Assembly: GCA_045837725.1 (NCBI GenBank) | Contig: JBEWZL010000121.1 | Location: forward strand, 124,001-188,000 | Source of the DNA: Vermamoeba vermiformis | Taxonomy: Eukaryota; Tubulinea; Echinamoebida | DNA: 64,000 bases | Direction of reading: 5' to 3' | Shown here: piece by piece, positions 22,014 to 33,904 of the stretch | Position numbering within the stretch: the first letter of the stretch is position 1 | How the letters are laid out: each line of letters starts with the position of its first letter | Translations under genes and position numbers: made by a program | Notes under the pieces: model-generated | What the model saw: the letters and a program-made list of their open reading frames with translations, nothing else | Told to the model about the DNA's origin: nothing | The model's database searches: none

Positions 22014-24818
22014 TTACACTGATGGATTCGCGTGTGGATGTGCTTGAGGCGGACCACTAGGCTTCACTCCTTTGACTAATGAAGCTTGTAGTGACATCAT
22101 CTTTTGCCTAAAGTCGTCTTTTTCGGGTGGCATCTGAAGTCGGTAGATCAGCTCTTCTTTTGAAATATTTTCAGCAATGCTCTAATATCAAAATATTATT
22201 AGTATATTATAAGACTAACACATTCAATATTATTATAGTATTTTGTACCTCGAGGGTATCAAAGACGACTCGCATAGCGTTCGGCTTGACTTTGTCAGTA
22301 CGCAGCGTCATGTACTTCCAAAAACCGGTCCAAGGGTCATATACAAACTCGCCTATAATATGCTTCAAGTTCGGGTGCCCAGCGATGTCTTTCTGCATTT
22401 GATGACGATCTCGTTCAGAAAGACTAACGACCTTGCATTCTACTTCGCCGGTATCAGCCAAGGCCAAAAACGTAAACTCTGCTTCATTTTTTGTCGGTCT
22501 GACTCTAAAATCAGCGGACAATTTGTCGGTGTATTTCCACTTGAACAAATTGTTCGTAGTTCGGATGTTGTAGTGCTCATCTGGAGTGAAGATAATGCCG
22601 TCCGTCTTATGGTACCTCTTATCGTCTGTATAATATCGGTGGCCCGTCTTCTCATCTTTCTTAATTCGTTCAAATACCTAAAAAAGGAAATAATTAAAAT
22701 TTCTTTTTTTAACCGGATAGCTTACCTTATCGAGCTTTTCTTTCGGGAAGAATACTTTGCCCATAATAAGGAATGGGTGTTCTTTTGGGACCTTGCCCTC
22801 TTGAACGGCTTGTCTATACGGCGTTACCACGTGTTTGCCAATAATTTGCAGCCGTTCAGAAAGAGTTTTATCGCCGTAATATTGATTGTGCATGGTGACC
22901 ACATCAAACACCATGAAAATAGGCTTGCCAGTCAATGTATGTCTCACTAACTCACCATCGATCAATGACGGACCTATACAATAAGATTACTATCATAAAC
23001 AAAGATTTCTACTAGTAAATCTTTTTCGTACCTTGAGATCCGTAAAGTTCAGTCAAGGCCTCAAAGTCAGTAATAAAATTGAACGAGAATTTTCTGTCAA
23101 TGAAGAAGGCCCCGTTGTCTAACACGAGCATCAAGTATCGAATGCCATCTGTCTTTTCACTGACGTAATACGGAACGCGTTGAATAGTGGGGAAGTGCCT
23201 TCGACTAAATGTCACCGGCATTGAACCAGGGAAGTCATCGAAGCCTGTAAATAGTAGAATTAGCATACGATATGATAATAACGGTGATTTTACGTACTGG
23301 AATTCATTCGCAAGCAAGCTCTGACGTGCGCTTTTAGCTGATCCAAATCATCACCGGATTCGATGCGCTCAGTGTTGATATCGGGGAAAGGATCAGACCT
23401 AACGATATAATGATGAATATGCATATTATAGTTATGGTATTTAGAGTACGTACTGAGCTTTCATTAATCCTTGAATTGTTGTTACTAACATGTTGTAGAA
23501 TTCTTCGGCAGTGTCTTTTAAATAGCTAAAAATTAATAGAATTAATACTTGGAATTAATATAAGTGCTTATTATATAATAAAGTACGTACTATTCGTTTC
23601 CAAAGGCCAAGAGAGTATGATTCAGTACTTCAAACTCGACTTCATAAACGGTCGCGTACTGACTCTTGCCTTCGTCCTCGGCATTATCTTCAATTGAAAC
23701 GACTTTTGTCATATCAATGCGCCATCTGTTGCCTGCACTTTCATTCAAGAACGAATAACGAGTCTAAAAACGTATTCGTTAGAAACAATTTGGATCTGGA
23801 TCCGTCAATAATGTAATTAGTTTTCTACCTTTTTTCGTTTTTTCTCGTAATTCGAAGGCAATACTTCGGGCATTGGAACCGAAATTTCGCTCGAGACACT
23901 CAATCGCAGATCGTAAGGGAAATCACCAAACTGCATCGTTTGGTTTCTTGTCCTATTCTTGATTGTAGCTCGAATAGCCGTCTGCTCTTCATAATCGAAC
24001 GTTACACGCATATTTCCCTAATTTGGAGCATGTTAGAGAATTACAAGTTGGATGTACGAGGTCGCGTACTGGCATCTCAGCAATAGGACTGGTGTAGATA
24101 AAATCGGTCTCTTGAATCATATCGCACTCTCCTTTGTTTTGCGATTGGAAGAATCGTACTAAGTAATCGAATTCTTGCTTTGTAACACCGGATTTGAAAC
24201 CCTATCCACGACGAATAGTTGTTAACACTTCTATTCATCAAATTAACATCTTATGTTATAATATACGCACCGTGCCAGTATAACTGCCGATTCTAGCCTC
24301 AATTTCAACTTGAGTAGTTTTTGGAGCGTCTGTTGGATGAAAAGGGAATCAGATCTGGTCCAAATCAAATCTTATGCGATGATTCGTACCTTTCGCCGAT
24401 AAATATGCGTTCAAAAATAAATTGTGAAGGTCATCTACATTTTTTTGCTTCATTTCAGCCAAGCGATCCCTGTCATAATCAATTATTAGGTTAAAATAAT
24501 TTTAGGAAACGTTAGAATATATGATCCGCTGTAGCAATCGTTAGATCATAATATATAATATTATTTAATATTGTGGACATAATTTTGAACATCATCAGAT
24601 CTCGAATAATATCAGATGGCGATTTTGGATCCAAAAAAACGAAACAAAATCTGAAAATTAAAGCGGACTTACACTTTCTTCGGAGTGTGCTCCGTAATGT
24701 CAGAAAGAATGGAGTCAAGCAACGAATCTGTTTTGGCCTTCTTGCGGACAGATGGCTGTCTCAAATCTGTGCTTAGTACTCGCTTTTTTTGATGAGGATC
24801 AGGCTTATCTCCGTCCAT
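22014..24818 (-). CDS. mRNA capping enzyme: CYTH-type triphosphatase fused to guanylyltransferase
   Basis: About 13 short exons from the ATG at 24818 to the stop at 22014. The N-terminal half is a triphosphate-tunnel (CYTH/Cet1-like) RNA triphosphatase: an opening beta strand VEIEARIG with alternating glutamates, a central WRIDMTKVV strand, and VYEVEFEV near its end. The C-terminal half is a guanylyltransferase: motif I SEKTDGIRYLM (the KxDG lysine forms the GMP adduct), GAFFIDRKF (motif III region), LIDGELV, KTDGIIFTPD (motif IV) and NNLFKWKY (motif V), then an OB-fold with WKYMTLRTDK. The two halves perform the first two steps of nuclear mRNA capping. Animal and plant enzymes pair the guanylyltransferase with a phosphatase of a different (cysteine) family, while yeasts use a separate CYTH-type subunit; a single-chain CYTH-guanylyltransferase is less common. 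An N-terminal basic stretch (HQKKR, RKKAK) may be a nuclear signal. Confidence 0.9.
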
Positions 24819-25440
24819 ATTGTACACGAGTTAATAAGACAAACGAATTTTAATAATAGTTGGTGAATCAAGATAAAATTTTCGGCCTAATTTGCTTGGC
24901 TCAAATTTCTTGGGCCTTTATTTTTTGTCAGATCTGACACCATGTATTATTGTTGCAGCAGTGACTGACTAACACTGTAGTGCATTTCGTATTATTATCA
25001 AGCAAATCTCGTTGCAACAGCTACTGGCTATGGTGTTATTTATAGCTCATCTCCAATAAAATATTGGAACTCACTCTACTGCAGCGCAATTAATCAATCT
25101 ATACTCAATTAATACTATATGTAAGTAATAATGCGAATATTATGCATGAATAGTTTCGGCAGAGCAACGGATTTCAAGTAATAGAAACTGTTCCCAAATC
25201 TAATGTTTTGCCGCTCCCAAAATTCTCTTCATTAATATTTAGTGCTGCGCTATGCATTATATTAATAATTAAATATAATTCTCGAAATTGTAGTTGATAC
25301 GCCAGCGTACCAACACGAAAAATTAAAAACGGTAAATCCACTCGATAATCTCTGTCTATTCAATTCAATATATTACCATCATACAAAACTAATTTAATTA
25401 TTTTATAATAGATTTGAAGCGAACTATTGTCGAATAACGG
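24819..25440. other. Divergent promoter region
   Basis: About 620 AT-rich bases between the starts of the capping enzyme (minus) and the F-box/ankyrin gene (plus). No frame or RNA gene seen; promoters for both genes must lie here. Confidence 0.5.
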
Positions 25441-28400
25441 ATGTCGTCATACAATCTCTCTCCGCGAGACTACTTGCCTCACTTGCACGAAAGAAGATTA
25501 CTTATATTGAACCATGTTAATATAGGCGAGGAAATATTAGTTAAAATATTCTCGTTCCTCACTAGAGTCGAAAAACTCAAAATCTGTAGAGTTTGCGAGT
25601 AAGTTCAAATCCACGAAGCGCAGTGTTAATAATTGATTTCGCAACGTGCTTGGCATATCATATGAATGCTATACAGCGAAGAATGTTCGATTATATCGTT
25701 AAAATTGATTATATTTTATTGAATCCGAAAGATTTCCATTATCTTCGAGATTGCAATCCGAATGGGACTGTGAATTCCAAATGTGGACTAACGTATGATA
25801 CTTCAATAGGACCTTCAATGAACTGGTCAACTCTGCACGATTCTGGAGGAACGTGGACCTGACGGGCAATCTGGATCAACTGCGGATGAAAGAACTTTTG
25901 CTGATGACTGAGCCAAGGTAATAATTATTTAATAGATTAAATATAAAACAGTCTAAATACAAAGTATTATTCAACGTCTGTTGTTCGCTACTTTGTGAAT
26001 TGGTGCGGAGCGTGATCTCGTTTATATAATTCGAGCAGATCAACAATGCTAATGCTAATTAACCTTCCATTTATAGAAAGCATTTGATCGAGAATTTAAT
26101 TCTTGACGGTTGGGAAGAGATCGAACCCGATAAGCTCGTCGAACGGTTGCCAAATCTGCGATCGCTCGATCTTACCTCAACAGTCTTGCACTCGAGATGG
26201 TTTGATAAGCCTCGCAATCAAGTCACTTTACGTAAGTCTTAGAATATACAAACCAAGCAAATACTTTGCGTGCACGAGCAGTCAATTAATAATTTTTTCT
26301 GTCTAGCGGCTATGAGAAAGAACCACCAGAAGTTGGAGACGATTTATTTTACGAACTGTCGTTACCTCTTCAGTCACTTTTTGACTCCGTTCTTGCGCAT
26401 GACTCCTGCTGTCACCAAGTTCTACGTCGGAAATACTAATGTCAGCTCAATTGAAATGGAAATCATTTCAAAGGTACGCGAGATTTCTTCAATTATATTT
26501 TGATATGGTACTAATTATACCACATTTTTAGTCTTTACGCCAATTAGAGGCCATTGACGTGAGCTACACTGACCCGCAAAACATTACCCGTGTCACTCCC
26601 GCTCAATTCCCGAATATTTCCACCATCTATTACACTCCCGATGAGCGTAGACGAGAAAAAGATCCCGAACTTTCCAAGTAAGCTTTATTCGTGCTATTAT
26701 TCTTGCAGTGATTAACACGTGTATTGTCAGGTTGTTCCCCAACTCGAACATTTTCGATCAGTCATTCCACGACTGGGTGGAAGACATTCTTGAAGACCCC
26801 TCAGGCTTAGACACCGTGTCTGCTATTGAAGGCATTAAAGACTTGATTGCTTCTGGCGCTGATAAGAACCTTGAGGGCGGCAAATTCAAATCAACTGCTT
26901 GGATTGCCTCGCTGACCAACTTAAAAGACCACACTGAATTCAACACTATTATCAAGAACGTTGTTACTAAGACCGTAGATGATAGGCCGAATTGGGTAAA
27001 GACTGACAAATTCAATGTAAAATCTCGAGCTCTATTGACCGTATTTAATTTTTGCTACTAGGCAACCTCAAAAATCATCAATCATCGTGTCAACGGAACG
27101 ACGCTTTTGAACGAGTTTGCGAAGTTGAACGATCAAGAGATGGTCTTGTTTTTGTTAGCACATGGCGGAGAGCCTGATTTGCCTATTGGAGAGTTCTCAC
27201 GTGATTATATTTTGAGCACGGCAATTCAGTTGAATCACTGGGACATGGCCGAGATTATCTTCCGCTATTGCAGACCAAAGAACTTGCCTCATCAAGTAGG
27301 TCCCACTGACCTTATAATCATGGTTTAGCTAACCCAAATTATTATTTTCTAGTTGTTCAGATGTTTGCTCGATTGCAAGTTTGACGGAGAAAAGGCGTTC
27401 AAAATCGCGGAGATGGCGCAAGTCAAGGGCATCAAATTCACCGATATTAAGGGCATAGAGGGCACTACTTTATTGCACGCTGCTATTGAAAGCTATAACG
27501 TGAAGGCCGTTGAGTCTTTGGTACGTTCAAAACTGCATCTCGAATCTGGATCTGAACTCACTTTGTTTTACGTAGCTTACCAAGCATATGGTCGACCCTA
27601 ACGAAATTTCTTGCGAGATGCTCGATCCCACGTCACCGTATGCCAAGTACCTTTCAAATTTAACCCGCGCATCTGTTTTGTACTTTGCACTTCATCAGCC
27701 CGCCAAAGACGGTGTTTCGGAGAAAATGATCGATCTTTTGCTGACCCATGGAGCCAGTGCCAATGAAATTGTTCTGCCTGCTAATAGTGAAATGGATCCG
27801 CTGATGTTGTCTACCTCAGTCGAGCATCCAACTCACGTGCAGAAGAAAAAGGCTAAGGGTGGCAAGTACGCCCTCTTGGACGTAGCAGATAAGGTGTCTG
27901 GTTCTGGTGAGCTGCCTCCAAAGAAGAAGCCAATTCTCCCGCCAATTTTCTACGCTCAAACTCCGGAAATATTGGAGGTCCTCTTGAAGCATGGAGCCAG
28001 TAAGTGACTCGTTGAAACCTTACACTAATGCGATACTAATTATTTTCTTGGTAGATATTAATGCCAGAGACAATAACGGTCGCACGTTGTTGTGGTCAGC
28101 GATCAAGAAACGTGATCCTGAATTTGTCAAGGTCGTGCTCGAACGTGGAGCTCATATTGATAACATTGGTGGTCCCTCTGGTGAGCCCACTAATGCATTC
28201 CAGGTAAGACATCCGTTAAACTAGCGTACCAAGAAATTCAAATCCGACAAAACGTACACTAACTTCGCCTTTCAGCTTTCCCTGAACTTCTTCAAGCCCG
28301 GAAAGACTATCGAGATTATCAAGCTCCTGCATCAGCACTGCAAGAACCCTGAATTGCTTTCAATTCCTTTGATGGATGTGGTTAACTTGGGCTCGTTAGA

Positions 28401-29438
28401 ACTCCTAAAGCAGATGGTTGACTTGCGTATGGTGAAGGTTCCTATCATTCCTAAGGGTCGATTAAGTATAGGTACGTTAATTATATGATATGGAGTTCAT
28501 TGTAGCTCACCTTACCCTCAGAAATGTCGCGTGCCGATCTAGAATCATCTTTAAAGAAAGTTAAAGACGAGAACAAGCAAAAAGAGAAAAAGAAGGACAA
28601 GAACTTGAAAAAGGAGATGATGCTCAACATGACACCTCCTAACGCGAGCTATTTGGGCAACAAAAACTCGCTTTCGATGGATTCGCATGTTCGTAAGGCT
28701 CTGAAAGAGGAACAGAAGGAGATCTTGATCAGTATTGTCGTTAGAGGCAAATACGACATTCTGCAATATATGATCGATCTCGGTTTCTTCAACTTCGATA
28801 TTTCGAAGGTACGTTTACATCCACCTTGCGAGCGTTAGATCTCGCTTACCCCGAACTCCTTATTAATGCCATGTTATATAGGTCGTAGATAGCGAAGGCA
28901 ACAACTTGTTCCACTATGCTGCTCGTACTTGCCACGATCCCAAGCTCTTCGAGTACCTCTACAGCAGACGTGTCAGCGTCGTTAAGAAGAACGACCGTGG
29001 CCAAACACCGTTCATTATCTCGTGCATGCACGGCAACACGATTATGATCGATCACTTCTTGGCCCTGAATAGCACCGACACGCTCTGGCACGATTTTATT
29101 GACGATGCGGACGACGAAGGAAACACCGGTCTGCATTACGCCGTTAGCAACGGAGACCTTAAGAGTACGTTATCAATAGGTTTATTGGCATTTGTATAGT
29201 AGTCTAACCGTTACTATTTACAGTGGTCCTGTTGTTGATCGCCAAGGGACATCCAGCCGATGTGCCAAACAAAGCCGGCCAAACGCCCATGGATCTTTGC
29301 GGCAATAAGGACGGTAAAATTTACAAGGCGTTACAAGCGAAGATCGAGGGAGGACTTCATCACCACGATCACGCAAAAGATCACGACAACCACGATCCTG
29401 AGACTAAGAAGAACTGCTTCGCTAGTCAGGTTGTTTAG
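25441..29438 (+). CDS. F-box and ankyrin-repeat protein
   Basis: The first exon (25441-25598) codes for an F-box (NIGEEILVKIFSFLTRVEKL, ending RVCE) that continues at 25810 with FNELVNSARFWRNVDLTG. Leucine-rich-like segments follow (LPNLRSLDLTS, LEAIDVSYTD), then a long ankyrin part: LLAHGGEPDL, TTLLHAAIES, LLTHGASANE, VLLKHGASANINARD, GRTLLWSAIKKRD, GNNLFHYAARTCHD, NDRGQTPFIISCMHGNT, GNTGLHYAVSNGDLK and NKAGQTPMDLCG. The last 30 residues are His/Asp-rich (HHHDHAKDHDNHD). About 15 exons all join in frame. It probably acts as an SCF ubiquitin-ligase adaptor with ankyrin repeats choosing the substrate; the target is unknown. A Lys/Glu-rich linker lies at about 28550-28620. Confidence 0.88.
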
Positions 29439-30070
29439 AGGTCGTCGAAATAGTAACCCTTGTTCGTATTATAATTTGTAAATAATAATATTAATTTTTG
29501 AGTGCATGAAATAAAGTTGAGACAAATTTAAGAATTCTTAGCGAGCTTTGTAATCAATGCAAACTCGCTTGCCTTCGTTCATATTGGCATTAACTCACGA
29601 CCGTAGTGATACTATTAAAGTTTAGGACTGCTATTGATGCGTTTGTAACGACCTTCTGTTCGAGTTTGAAACCCTTAATGGCGCTCCAATGACCGCACGA
29701 TGCGTTTAGTCGCTTCCACCAACAAACAAGAAAAATTTGTTGGTCCAGGTTCGAAGCTCGGCTGACACTTCCCTTTGGCAGGTTGCAAGTCGCCGCTAGC
29801 TTGCCGCACAACGCTGTGCGGTGTAAGGGCTTCGAATCAATACGCCTTTGAAAAGCAGAAAAGTAAGAGAAGTCGACACATCACGAGTAGCTTACATCGA
29901 ATTTGTCTACTAGTGATAAAAAAATGCATTTGGACTCAATCGCCACTTTTTTTGCCTGTTCGTTCCATCTGCAACGTTCATTTCAATAATTTTTTGATAG
30001 TTTTCTCAGCTTGCATTATTTTTTATTTTTAACACCGAGCACATAAGCGAATAATAACCAGCTCATCAAA
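29439..30070. other. Spacer with two strong hairpins
   Basis: No protein gene seen. Around 29540-29860 the sequence is richer in GC than other spacers and holds two stable hairpins: ACCAACAAA/TTTGTTGGT (29718-29744, nine pairs, nine-base loop) and GCCGCACA/TGTGCGGT (29803-29822, four-base loop ACGC). A structured non-coding RNA is possible but no family was recognised. Confidence 0.35.
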
Positions 30071-32209
30071 ATGCTGCGTACTGCTTCACTTGTTGCCCGA
30101 TCTCTCAGCAAGAAGAAATCCGCTATTGGTATTAATAACAATTTTTTATGGCTCAATAATATCAAAAAAAATAACGTATCACGTGTAGGTGCCACGGTTT
30201 TATTAAAGACAAATAAGACTCACAGATCAGAAAAGGTAAAAAAATATCAATAGCTCAATTATTTATATAGACGTATTTTCACATATAAAATATGTAATAA
30301 TTATTACAGTAATGCTAATGATATTATACTGTTTAAATTAGCAATTTACAGGCTTTCCAAGCGTAGCTATTTAATTATTGTGTTAAATCCAAGATAATTA
30401 TAAAACCCGGGTCAATGACTTATTCAAATTTATTAAATAATTATTTTATAGAGAAACGTATATGCCTTGACTGATGGTGGTCGTTCTTCTGTCAGTGGTA
30501 TCGTCGCCACCGTTTTTGGTAGCACTGGATTTCTCGGACGATATGTCGTGAACAACTTCGGTAAGTAATATTATTTCATTATATAATTATTATAATTATC
30601 CATGATATAATTAAATCAATATGAACGCAAGATATGAATTTCGACATCCAGATCATCTGAAGGCAAATGTAATTGACAATTGTTACTGTTAGGTCGTATG
30701 GGTTCACAAGTTTTTGTTCCTTACAGAGGCGAAGAGCACGCCACCAACCATCTCCGAGTAAGTCTATTGACTATTTAGTTACGATTGTTTCGAGTCTCAC
30801 TTACACGTGCACTAGGTGATGGGTGACGTCGGTCAAGTTGTCGCTGTTAAATACAATATTCTCGATAAAGAATCTATCCGACGAGCTATGAAGAATAGGT
30901 ACAATGTCACAATATAACTGAAATAACAAAGAAAATTATATCGCTTACAAGTACCCGATCCGCACCATAAATTGATCGAGGCCGCTTCTTTAAAACAAAA
31001 TTATTTTAAATTATATAATATACATAGTATTTCATTCACATCTTTAATAGCTGGATATTGGTTACTAATCAATATTTTAATTTGTACAGCAACGTCGTTA
31101 TCAATCTTGCTACTCAATGGTGGCCCAGCAGAAATTTCAATCCTCACTCAGTCAACGTAGTCGGTGCTCGCAATATCGCCGAAGTTGCCGCTGAAATGGG
31201 CATTGACAGATTCGTGCACTTCTCGAGCACGGCTGCCAGCCTCCAATCAGACTCTGAATACTGGAGAACAAAGGCTGAAGGTGAACTCGCTGTCAAGAAG
31301 GCCTTCCCTGAGGTCACTATCATGAAGTAAGTCCATACGTTATATTTGTAATTACTAGCCTGCTTAAGAACCAGAAGGATCCAATTCGCTAACAAACATG
31401 CCTTTATGTCGCGTTGAGCATATCTTTCTCGTGCGTTTCCGAGTACTAAATACTGGTTATATAGGCCCACTATTGTCACTGGTATGGAGGACAAATGGTT
31501 GAACAGTCACGGTTCCATGATCCACTACTGGCCCGTGTACCCTGTTTGGGAGAAGAACAGACGTTACCAACCCATCATGGTACGGCTTATACATAGCATA
31601 ATGTGGTCTCGTTGCCGTGTACTAATAGCTATATAGGCCGAGAGCGTTGCTGAAGCTGTTGTTGCGGCTGTGACTAACCCTGATACTGCCGGTCAAACTT
31701 ACGAACTTGGTGGCCCTAAGGTCTACACTATGCAAGAGTTGATGGACCTTATGCTCATTGTTACTCGACACAAGCCTACTATGATTAACTTGCCTTTGGG
31801 CGCTATGAAGTAAGTCAAAGTCAGATCCATTCTGTGTAGTGTTCTAACACGCTTGTTTAGGGCCTTTGCTAAAGCGACCGCATGGCACAGAAACCCCAGA
31901 TTCACTGAGGACTTGTTGGAGGATACCACCGACAGAGTATGTATATAGTCCTCTGATCTATATTTACGCTACATACAGTTATTATATCGTGCGAAGATCT
32001 GATCTCGCAACTTTTTTTGGATCGCATAATAACGTTTCTTTGGATAGGTTGTTTCGGATGACCCTAATACTAAGACTCTTGAAGACCTTGGTGTTAAGCA
32101 CAAATACCTTGAAGACTATATTCAAATGATTATGCGAAGATACAAGAAGCAAATCCGCTTTGAAGAACTTGTTGAACTCCCCAACGAAGGTGTTGAGAAG
32201 CACAAATAA
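30071..32209 (+). CDS. NDUFA9: Mitochondrial complex I subunit NDUFA9
   Basis: The N-terminus ([18 protein letters not shown]) is basic and Ser-rich, as for a mitochondrial presequence. The mature part is an atypical short-chain dehydrogenase: nucleotide-binding [15 protein letters not shown], then [54 protein letters not shown] and [13 protein letters not shown], and a long C-terminal region ending EGVEKHK. These are family signatures of the 39-kDa accessory subunit of NADH:ubiquinone oxidoreductase, which binds NADPH in the matrix arm. About ten exons; the first two introns are the longest. The total is near 390 residues, the usual size. Confidence 0.92.
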
Positions 32210-32466
32210 GAGCGTATTATATTATAGATATTTAAAAAAGCTGTAATAGCGATATTCAAATAACATTGATTTCAAAAGTACATCCAATCGTCTTTCTTTG
32301 CTTCAAAATTTGAAATTTTCTCGATTAAGTGAAAATTACGTAAACAAGATCTTGTTTTAATTAATGCTGTGATTCGTGAATCATTCGTGACTCAGCAAAG
32401 TGACAGCGGTCAATTTTGGTTTTTTTTTTTTACGTCAGATCTTTGAATTTACAAACATAAACACAA

Positions 32467-33268
32467 ATGAAGGTAGCAACACCAACAGCCAAGTCTTGGG
32501 CACGAAGATTATTCTTCTTGCACGCTCTTCTTGCCTTAATCATTGGCATAGCTTTGTATGCCGAAAATGAACAGTTTTTGAAAGTGCTGAGCGCTAAAAT
32601 ATCTGCGAGCCATTATCACGTAATTAGTACATTAAAAATGATAGAATTTATTGTCAAGACTGCTTCTGGATGCCGAGCAAAAATATTTATTAAATTTGAA
32701 TAGAAATTTTCTAATATTTTATTTTATTAGCGCGTCTTGGGAATGTTCTTCTTGATGCTGAGTGGTATTAATTTAATGGCTTTGTTCTGCAGAACTGAGC
32801 AATCTAGTCTTCGGTAAGTGACAAGTAGCCGTCGGTAGATATTTTATTGAGTTTCTGAACTCGAATCAAAAAGCCTTAAACATTAATTATTCTATTGGCT
32901 ATAGTTAGCGCAATCTATATATTAAACTATGCCTTATTTAATTTGATTTAATTACGGAGTCAATTCTTTTTTTCTGAACGCGGAATTGCGGATCTAACAT
33001 TTTTCTTTTTCCCTTAGGTATCAATGCGTTGCACTTATTCGCCGTTTTATCCAATATATTCGTCATGGCTCAGTATTCATATGAAGCTAGTAAATTCGAA
33101 GTTAACGCGTAAGTGGCTCACAAAGTTAAATCTGAAGAATTCAACCACATCTAACAGATTCTTTTTAGCATGTTGATCTATGGTGTTATTGTAGTCTCAT
33201 TAGGCAATATCATTGGTATTTCTGTTCAATTGAGATCGATTGAAAAGAGCGAAAAGAAGAAAGAATAA
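32467..33268 (+). CDS. Four-helix small membrane protein
   Basis: Four exons (from 32467, 32731, about 33019, and about 33170) code for about 140 residues with four hydrophobic segments: LFFLHALLALIIGIALYA, GMFFLMLSGINLMALF, INALHLFAVLSNIFVMA and MLIYGVIVVSLGNIIGI. The C-terminus is Lys/Glu-rich (EKSEKKKE). No family is recognised. The junction between exons 2 and 3 (TCTTCG then GTATCAATG) is off by one base with standard GT-AG sites, although both sides are clearly coding; this is either a missed micro-exon, an unusual splice site or a base error. Confidence 0.6.
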
Positions 33269-33546
33269 GGATCCAGGTCACATCAACTCCCTTTTCACTG
33301 AACAGTGTAATTATATAAACTTATTAATTAACATTACCAATATACTATAATACCAATATACGTTGAGCGCGATAGTTATATCTAATCTAGACGAAAAAAA
33401 AACGGTCATTTAGAGCACGTGACACATTGACACGCCAGTACAGTTCGTGAAAAATATCGCGAGTGCGCAGATATTTGTTATTGTTTTTTTTATTATATTC
33501 AATTGATATCAATAGTTACAGATCACAACAAATTGTGTTTATACCA

Positions 33547-33780
33547 ATGAGGTACCAAAGAATGACGAGTGCCAGTCAGATCTGGGTTATTTTTTTTACG
33601 TTAACGACAATAATTAGCTCAGTAATGTCATACCAACTGACCAATGATACAGTAGTATTAGTAGAAGCACCGCCTATTCACTCTCACTTGCCTGAAGTCG
33701 CGTCCAATGCAGCCGCTATTTTGGATCTTGTTCCAGTTTACTTTGTTTCATTTCTCCTCTGGCTATTTAATTATGTTTAA
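33547..33780 (+). CDS. Small secreted or membrane-anchored protein
   Basis: A single-exon frame of 77 codons from the ATG at 33547 (a longer non-ATG start is not needed). It opens with a signal-like hydrophobic segment (IWVIFFTLTTIISSVMS), continues with a short polar part containing one NDT glycosylation sequon, and ends in a second hydrophobic segment (VPVYFVSFLLWLFNYV). Small residues (SNAAA) before the tail would suit GPI attachment, or the tail may simply span the membrane. The coding call rests on this layout only. Confidence 0.45.
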   Translation: MRYQRMTSASQIWVIFFTLTTIISSVMSYQLTNDTVVLVEAPPIHSHLPEVASNAAAILDLVPVYFVSFLLWLFNYV

Positions 33781-33904
33781 TATTAAATAAGTAAATAGAG
33801 GCAATAAATGTAAATTTAGCGAAAAGCGTTGGAACCTCCAAGCCAAAAATCATTTATTTTAGTTCTGAACAACAGATCAACAAGGACAATCAAGTAACAA
33901 TAAA

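Noticed and set aside
25593-25862. An independent 89-codon gene
   Set aside because: It lies mostly in the first intron of the F-box/ankyrin gene; splicing 25598 to 25810 gives the correct F-box continuation in another frame.
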